Shown piece after piece: positions 31,751 through 35,165 of a stretch of 35,165 bases of DNA. The stretch is from assembly GCA_009691105.1 (NCBI GenBank), contig SHVU01000019.1, forward strand, positions 1 through 35,165. The letters run 5' to 3'. The notes below the pieces were generated by a model. That model worked only from the letters and a program-made list of their open reading frames with translations. It did not search any database and was not told where the DNA came from. The stretch comes from Rhodospirillales bacterium. GTDB taxonomy: Bacteria; Pseudomonadota; Alphaproteobacteria; Rhodospirillales; SHVU01. Position numbers and translations under genes: made by a program. Position 1 is the stretch's first letter. Each line of letters opens with the position of its first letter.

Positions 31751-34620
31751 GACTTTGTCCTGCGATCGCGGAACTGTTGGCCGTAGGTCAGGATTTTTGG
31801 TGCGGCGCGCATGCCCGGCATGCTCGGCAGCTCGGCCATGGCCGGTTCCGTCTGCTGGGCGTCGTCGGGTTCGGCCTTTTCGATGCGGACGCGAAGATCG
31901 AACCACGCCGCTTGGCCGGTGACTGGATCGGCGTTGGCGTAGCGATAGCCGCCGCGATCGGGCAAGAGCTCGGAGATCACATGGTTCAGCAGAAATCCGC
32001 GTGTCGATTCCGGTGCGTCGGCATCGAGCCGCCAAGCGCCGCGGCGCTTGCCGATCGCATTCCACGTCCAGACGGTGTCGGCGTTTTGGCCGGACGTCAG
32101 CGCCGCTTGGGCCTTCACCCGACTGTGATGGCTGATGATCCAGACCCAGTCGTTGTCGGCGATGCCAAGTTCCGCGGCGCGGTCCTTATGGATGTAGATC
32201 TGGTTGCTCGAAGTGATCTGGCGCAACCACGCGTTCTGCGAACCCCAGGATTGATACATGTGCATCGGCCGCTGGGTGACGGCGTGGAAGGGAAACTCTT
32301 TGCCGACGGTTGCTTCTTCGAACGGCGGATACCAGAACGGCAAAGGATCGAAGTAGGTCTTGATCCGGGCGCGATGCGCCTTGGGCGCTTGGATCGGTCC
32401 GATGCCGCTCGCTGCCAGCCGGAATCTCTGCAGGGGTTCGCTGTAGATCTGCAGGATGATCTGGTCGGGGTTCGGCGCAAAACCTACCGACGTCGCCCAC
32501 TCCAGATACCCTTTGTTGGCCATCCGGAAATACTGATGCTCGGGCGGGAGCTTGTATCTGAAGAAGCAGCCGTTCTCGATATAGCGGTCGAGTTGTTCCG
32601 GGTTAGGCGCGCCCGAGATGTGACTCGCACCGCCCTTGCCGCGCCAGCCCATCAGCAATCCGATGCCCGGCGAGCGCTCGTGATTGACGATGTAGTCGGC
32701 GTAATCGGCATACCGCGGCGTGCCCTCGGCGGTGACCATGCCGGGCAGGCCGAGACGGGCCCCGAGATCGAGCAGCACGGACTGGAACGGACGGACATCG
32801 CGATCCGGCGCGACCACCGGCTGACGGATCGCGTCCTGGACGGCGTCGGCTTCCGAGATCGGGCGATCGAGGATCGAGATGCAGTCGTGGCGCTCGAGAT
32901 ACGTGGTGTCCGGCAGAATCAGATCGGCGTAGGCCACCATCTCGGACAAGTACGCGTCGGCATAAATAATGTGGGGAATCTTGTATTCGCCGGTCGCGGG
33001 GTCGCGCTCGGTGAGCATGTCGACCGTGCCGCCCGTGTTCATGGCGGAATTCCACGTCATGTTCGCCATGAACATCATCAGCGTGTCGATGGGATACGGA
33101 TCGCCGCGATAGGCGTTGGAAATGACCATGTGCAGCAGGCCGTGGCCGGCGAGCGGGTATTCCCACGAGAAGGCTTTGTCGATGCGGACTGCGTCGCCTT
33201 CGGGCGTCACCAGCAGATCTTCCGGACCCATCGGGAAGCCGAGCGGCATGCCGGACAGGGCTTTGCCCGGGGCGATGTCGCGAAACTTTCCGGCCGGCCG
33301 GCCGGCCGGGATCGCTTTCGGAAACGGCGGCCGGTAGCGGAAGCCGCCCGGGCAATCGATAGCGCCGAGCAGCATCTGCAAGACGTGAATCGCGAAGCAG
33401 GTGTGGAAGCCGTTGGAATGCGCCGAAATGCCGCGCATGGCGTGGATGCTGATCGGCCGGCCGACGGTCTTTTCGTGGCGCCGTCCCGCCCAGTCCGTCC
33501 AGGGAACGTCGAGTGTGATGGCTTCCGAGAAGGCGACATGGGCGAGTTCGGCGGCGATCCGCTTCGTTGTGGCGGCGGAAACGCCGGTCGTTTCGGCAAT
33601 CGCGTCGGGCGCATACCGGGCATCGACGAAGCGCTCGGCGAGCAGGCGGAAGGCCGGAACGGCGCGACGGCCATCGGCCAGCTTAGCCTCGCCGGTCAAC
33701 GACGGTGTGATGTCGGGCGCCAGCGCATCGGCGATCGCGCCGATTTTCGCATCCCATGCCTGAGGGCGGCCCTTGGCGTCGCGAACGAACAGGCCGTCCT
33801 CGTCACCGCCATGATAGACCAGCCAGGGCGCGTTCGTGTAGCGGACGAGATAATCGAAATCGATTGCGCCGGCCTTGAGAAGCTCGTGGATCAACGACAT
33901 GATCCAGAGACCGTCGGTGCCGGGGCGAATCCCGACCCATTCGTCGGCGATCGCCGAGTAGCCGGTGCGGATCGGATTGACCGAGACGAACTTGGCGCCG
34001 CGGCCCTTGAGCTTGCCAAGCCCGATCTTGATCGGGTTCGAGGAATGATCCTCGGCGACACCGAGCATCAGCAGATACTTGGCATGTTCCCAATCGGGTT
34101 CGCCGAATTCCCAGAACGATCCGCCGATCGAATAGAATCCACCGGCCGCCATGTTGACGGAGCAGAATCCGCCGTGGGCGGCGTAGTTGGGCGTGCCGAA
34201 CTCGCGCGCCCACCAGCCGGTCATAGCCTGGCTCTGGTCGCGGCCGGTGAAGAAGGCGAGCTTGCGCGGATCGGTAGAGCGGATGCGCTGCAGCCATCCC
34301 GTTGCGGTGGCCAGCGCCTCTTCCCATTCGATTTCGACGAACGGGCCTTCGCCACGCGGTCCGACTCGCTTCAGGGGCTTGCGCAGCCGGGCCGGCGAGG
34401 TGTGCTGCATGATGCCGGCCGCGCCCTTGGCGCAGAGCACGCCGCGGTTGACCGGATGGTCGCGGTTGCCTTCGATGTAGCGGACCTGTCCGTCCTGCAA
34501 ATGGACTTTGATCCCGCATCGGCAGGCGCACATGTAACAGGTCGTGGTTTTGGTCTCGTCGCCGACGGGCGTCGACAATTCGATGGGCCGCGACGGAGAA
34601 ACCTGTTTTGAACCGTACAT
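31747..34620 (-). CDS. Molybdopterin oxidoreductase catalytic subunit, SoeA-like
   Basis: A 957-residue DMSO-reductase-family enzyme. An N-terminal 4Fe-4S site (C28, C31, C35, C63 in CYMCACRCG and GVLCAKG) leads into the molybdenum domains. The probable metal ligand is Cys153 in HGGFCSVNMAAGG. The molydopterin-dinucleotide domain lies at the end (TSSNQIYIHKDRAAELGIADND). There is no twin-arginine signal at the N-terminus (MYGSKQVSPSRPIEL), which separates it from exported DmsA, PhsA and ArrA. Together with the DmsB- and DmsC-like subunits this best fits the cytoplasm-facing sulfite dehydrogenase SoeABC. ATG 34620 is preceded by AGGTG at a suitable distance. Sulfite as substrate is inference. 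Confidence 0.88.
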   Translation of the reverse strand: MYGSKQVSPSRPIELSTPVGDETKTTTCYMCACRCGIKVHLQDGQVRYIEGNRDHPVNRGVLCAKGAAGIMQHTSPARLRKPLKRVGPRGEGPFVEIEWEEALATATGWLQRIRSTDPRKLAFFTGRDQSQAMTGWWAREFGTPNYAAHGGFCSVNMAAGGFYSIGGSFWEFGEPDWEHAKYLLMLGVAEDHSSNPIKIGLGKLKGRGAKFVSVNPIRTGYSAIADEWVGIRPGTDGLWIMSLIHELLKAGAIDFDYLVRYTNAPWLVYHGGDEDGLFVRDAKGRPQAWDAKIGAIADALAPDITPSLTGEAKLADGRRAVPAFRLLAERFVDARYAPDAIAETTGVSAATTKRIAAELAHVAFSEAITLDVPWTDWAGRRHEKTVGRPISIHAMRGISAHSNGFHTCFAIHVLQMLLGAIDCPGGFRYRPPFPKAIPAGRPAGKFRDIAPGKALSGMPLGFPMGPEDLLVTPEGDAVRIDKAFSWEYPLAGHGLLHMVISNAYRGDPYPIDTLMMFMANMTWNSAMNTGGTVDMLTERDPATGEYKIPHIIYADAYLSEMVAYADLILPDTTYLERHDCISILDRPISEADAVQDAIRQPVVAPDRDVRPFQSVLLDLGARLGLPGMVTAEGTPRYADYADYIVNHERSPGIGLLMGWRGKGGASHISGAPNPEQLDRYIENGCFFRYKLPPEHQYFRMANKGYLEWATSVGFAPNPDQIILQIYSEPLQRFRLAASGIGPIQAPKAHRARIKTYFDPLPFWYPPFEEATVGKEFPFHAVTQRPMHMYQSWGSQNAWLRQITSSNQIYIHKDRAAELGIADNDWVWIISHHSRVKAQAALTSGQNADTVWTWNAIGKRRGAWRLDADAPESTRGFLLNHVISELLPDRGGYRYANADPVTGQAAWFDLRVRIEKAEPDDAQQTEPAMAELPSMPGMRAAPKILTYGQQFRDRRTKS

Positions 34621-34677
34621 CCGAGACACCTGTCGCCGCCTAACGAACGCTCGCGGTGGCCAAGGCGCCTGACCCGC

Positions 34678-34694
34678 CCCTGCCTGCGGCAGGG
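34678..34694. other. Hairpin beside the tRNA fragment
   Basis: CCCTGCC, loop TGC, GGCAGGG: a perfect 7-bp stem just beyond the CCA end of the tRNA fragment. A run of five T lies between the CCA end and the stem on the minus strand, so it is not a textbook terminator. It may be the remnant of the tRNA's own 3' trailer. Confidence 0.35.
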
Positions 34695-34699
34695 AAAAA

Positions 34700-34745
34700 T
34701 GGCGCCCCCAACGGGTTTCGAACCCGTGTTTCCGACGTGAGAGAA
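34700..34745 (-). other. 3' fragment of a tRNA gene, probable attachment site
   Basis: On the minus strand a T arm (ACGGG TTCGAAA CCCGT, complement of 34711-34727) is followed by a 7-base acceptor strand TGGGGGC, discriminator G and CCA (complement of 34700-34702). No matching 5' acceptor (GCCCCCA), D arm or anticodon arm exists in the 100 bases upstream, so this is only the 3' end. Such fragments are left when an element integrates into a tRNA gene. The orientation predicts that the intact tRNA lies at the far, right end of the element. The isotype cannot be fixed; discriminator G allows Ser, Asn, Asp, Gln or Trp among others. Confidence 0.6.
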
Positions 34746-34889
34746 ACGCAACGCGGCTCTCGGCGGACACTCACGGACGCATCACCCCACGAAAACACGC
34801 CATTTTCAGCCGTTCTCCATTCGGTCTTGTTCGCCATTATCCGGCCACGTATTCTGGACAAAATCGGGACAACTTTATGGGGACGGGAA

Positions 34890-35162
34890 ATGGGACGCAT
34901 GGTGCGGGATACAAACCTCGAGTCCAGGGCCGCGCGGTTGCGGCTGTCGGCCCGAGGGAAACCCTACTACAGGGCTATCGAGTCCGGATGCCACGTAGGC
35001 TACCGCAAGGGCAAGCGCGGCGGCAAATGGGTTGTGCGGGCGCTCGTCGGGGATGACCGCTACAAGGTCGAGACCATCGGAACGGCTGACGATGTATCGG
35101 ACGCCGACGGCGTGCGGGTGCTCTCGTGGCGGCTTTGTCACGTTGCCGAACAAAGAACGTGA
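34890..35162 (+). pseudogene. Tyrosine integrase N-terminal part, truncated
   Basis: From ATG 34890 the product reads MGRMVRDTNLESRAARLRL, GKPYYRAIESGCHVGYRKGK, GGKWVVRALVGDDRYKVE and IGTADDVSDADGVRVLSW. This is the N-terminal arm-binding region of alphaproteobacterial phage-type tyrosine integrases. After SW the expected helix (of the type KQAQEAAR) is replaced by RLCHVAEQRT and a TGA at 35160-35162, so the core-binding and catalytic domains (Arg-His-Arg-Tyr) are absent in this frame. Full-length relatives have about 400 residues. The switch at about 35130 suggests an insertion or deletion. It lies 145 bases from the tRNA fragment, as expected for an integrase beside its attachment site. Confidence 0.7.
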
Positions 35163-35165
35163 AGG

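Noticed and set aside
31777-34611. A 944-residue open frame on the plus strand, antisense to the molybdoenzyme gene
   Set aside because: Composition is Arg/Asp/Gly/His-rich noise without domains, and it mirrors the codon structure of the GC-rich soeA-like gene. Long antisense frames are expected at this GC content.
34656-34889. A longer start for the integrase frame beginning at 34656
   Set aside because: It would translate through the tRNA fragment; family similarity begins at the ATG at 34890.

Overview
The window looks like a chromosomal segment of a GC-rich alphaproteobacterium, probably close to Rhodospirillales. The evidence is the left-hand housekeeping block (murA, hisG, hisD, UPF0262, infA, maf, RNase E/G, yacG, tRNA-Phe), an arrangement typical of alphaproteobacteria, plus the short HisG form, frequent GTG starts and ATGA/GTGA stop-start overlaps. 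Taxonomy is inferred from gene content only.

Layout. 1-490: ruined remains of a TPR-type glycosyltransferase gene. 621-695: tRNA-Thr(GGT), minus strand. 780-7631: plus-strand core block for cell wall, histidine, translation initiation, nucleotide sanitation, RNA processing and gyrase control. 7632-10551: tRNA-Phe with a good promoter, one small unknown gene, a small gene broken by a stop codon, and a secreted PEP-CTERM-like gene joined tail to tail with a PA2779-family gene, both apparently missing their C-termini. 10552-11649: ychF. 11719-19045: accessory transport and metabolism, with an ABC solute-binding protein gene carrying a premature amber stop, a HemL-like aminotransferase, a PilZ protein and four EamA/DMT exporters, two of them tandem duplicates. 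19303-21437: CaiB/BaiF CoA-transferase plus CitE-like lyase. 21533-23648: a sulfatase-modifying-factor-like gene broken by two amber stops, a DinB-family protein and a malic enzyme relic. 23730-29996: a catabolic-looking group around a divergent promoter with a palindrome (FAD oxidoreductase, flavin reductase, DapA-like aldolase; divergently an allantoinase-like deacetylase, an AtzG-like small protein, an AtzE-like amidase, and a convergent D-amino-acid aminotransferase). 30056-34620: a three-subunit molybdenum/iron-sulfur/membrane-anchor oxidoreductase resembling the cytoplasmic sulfite dehydrogenase SoeABC. 34700-35162: a lone tRNA 3' end next to a shortened tyrosine integrase, which looks like one boundary of an integrated element extending to the right.

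Two themes stand out. First, genes with otherwise intact frames are repeatedly interrupted by single in-frame stops, five of seven being TAG. This means recent pseudogenization, base errors or, less likely, nonsense suppression. Second, the accessory half is catabolic and export-oriented, suggesting uptake and breakdown of nitrogen-containing or dicarboxylic compounds together with oxidation of an inorganic sulfur compound. I did not find a clear new defence, CRISPR or retroelement system.
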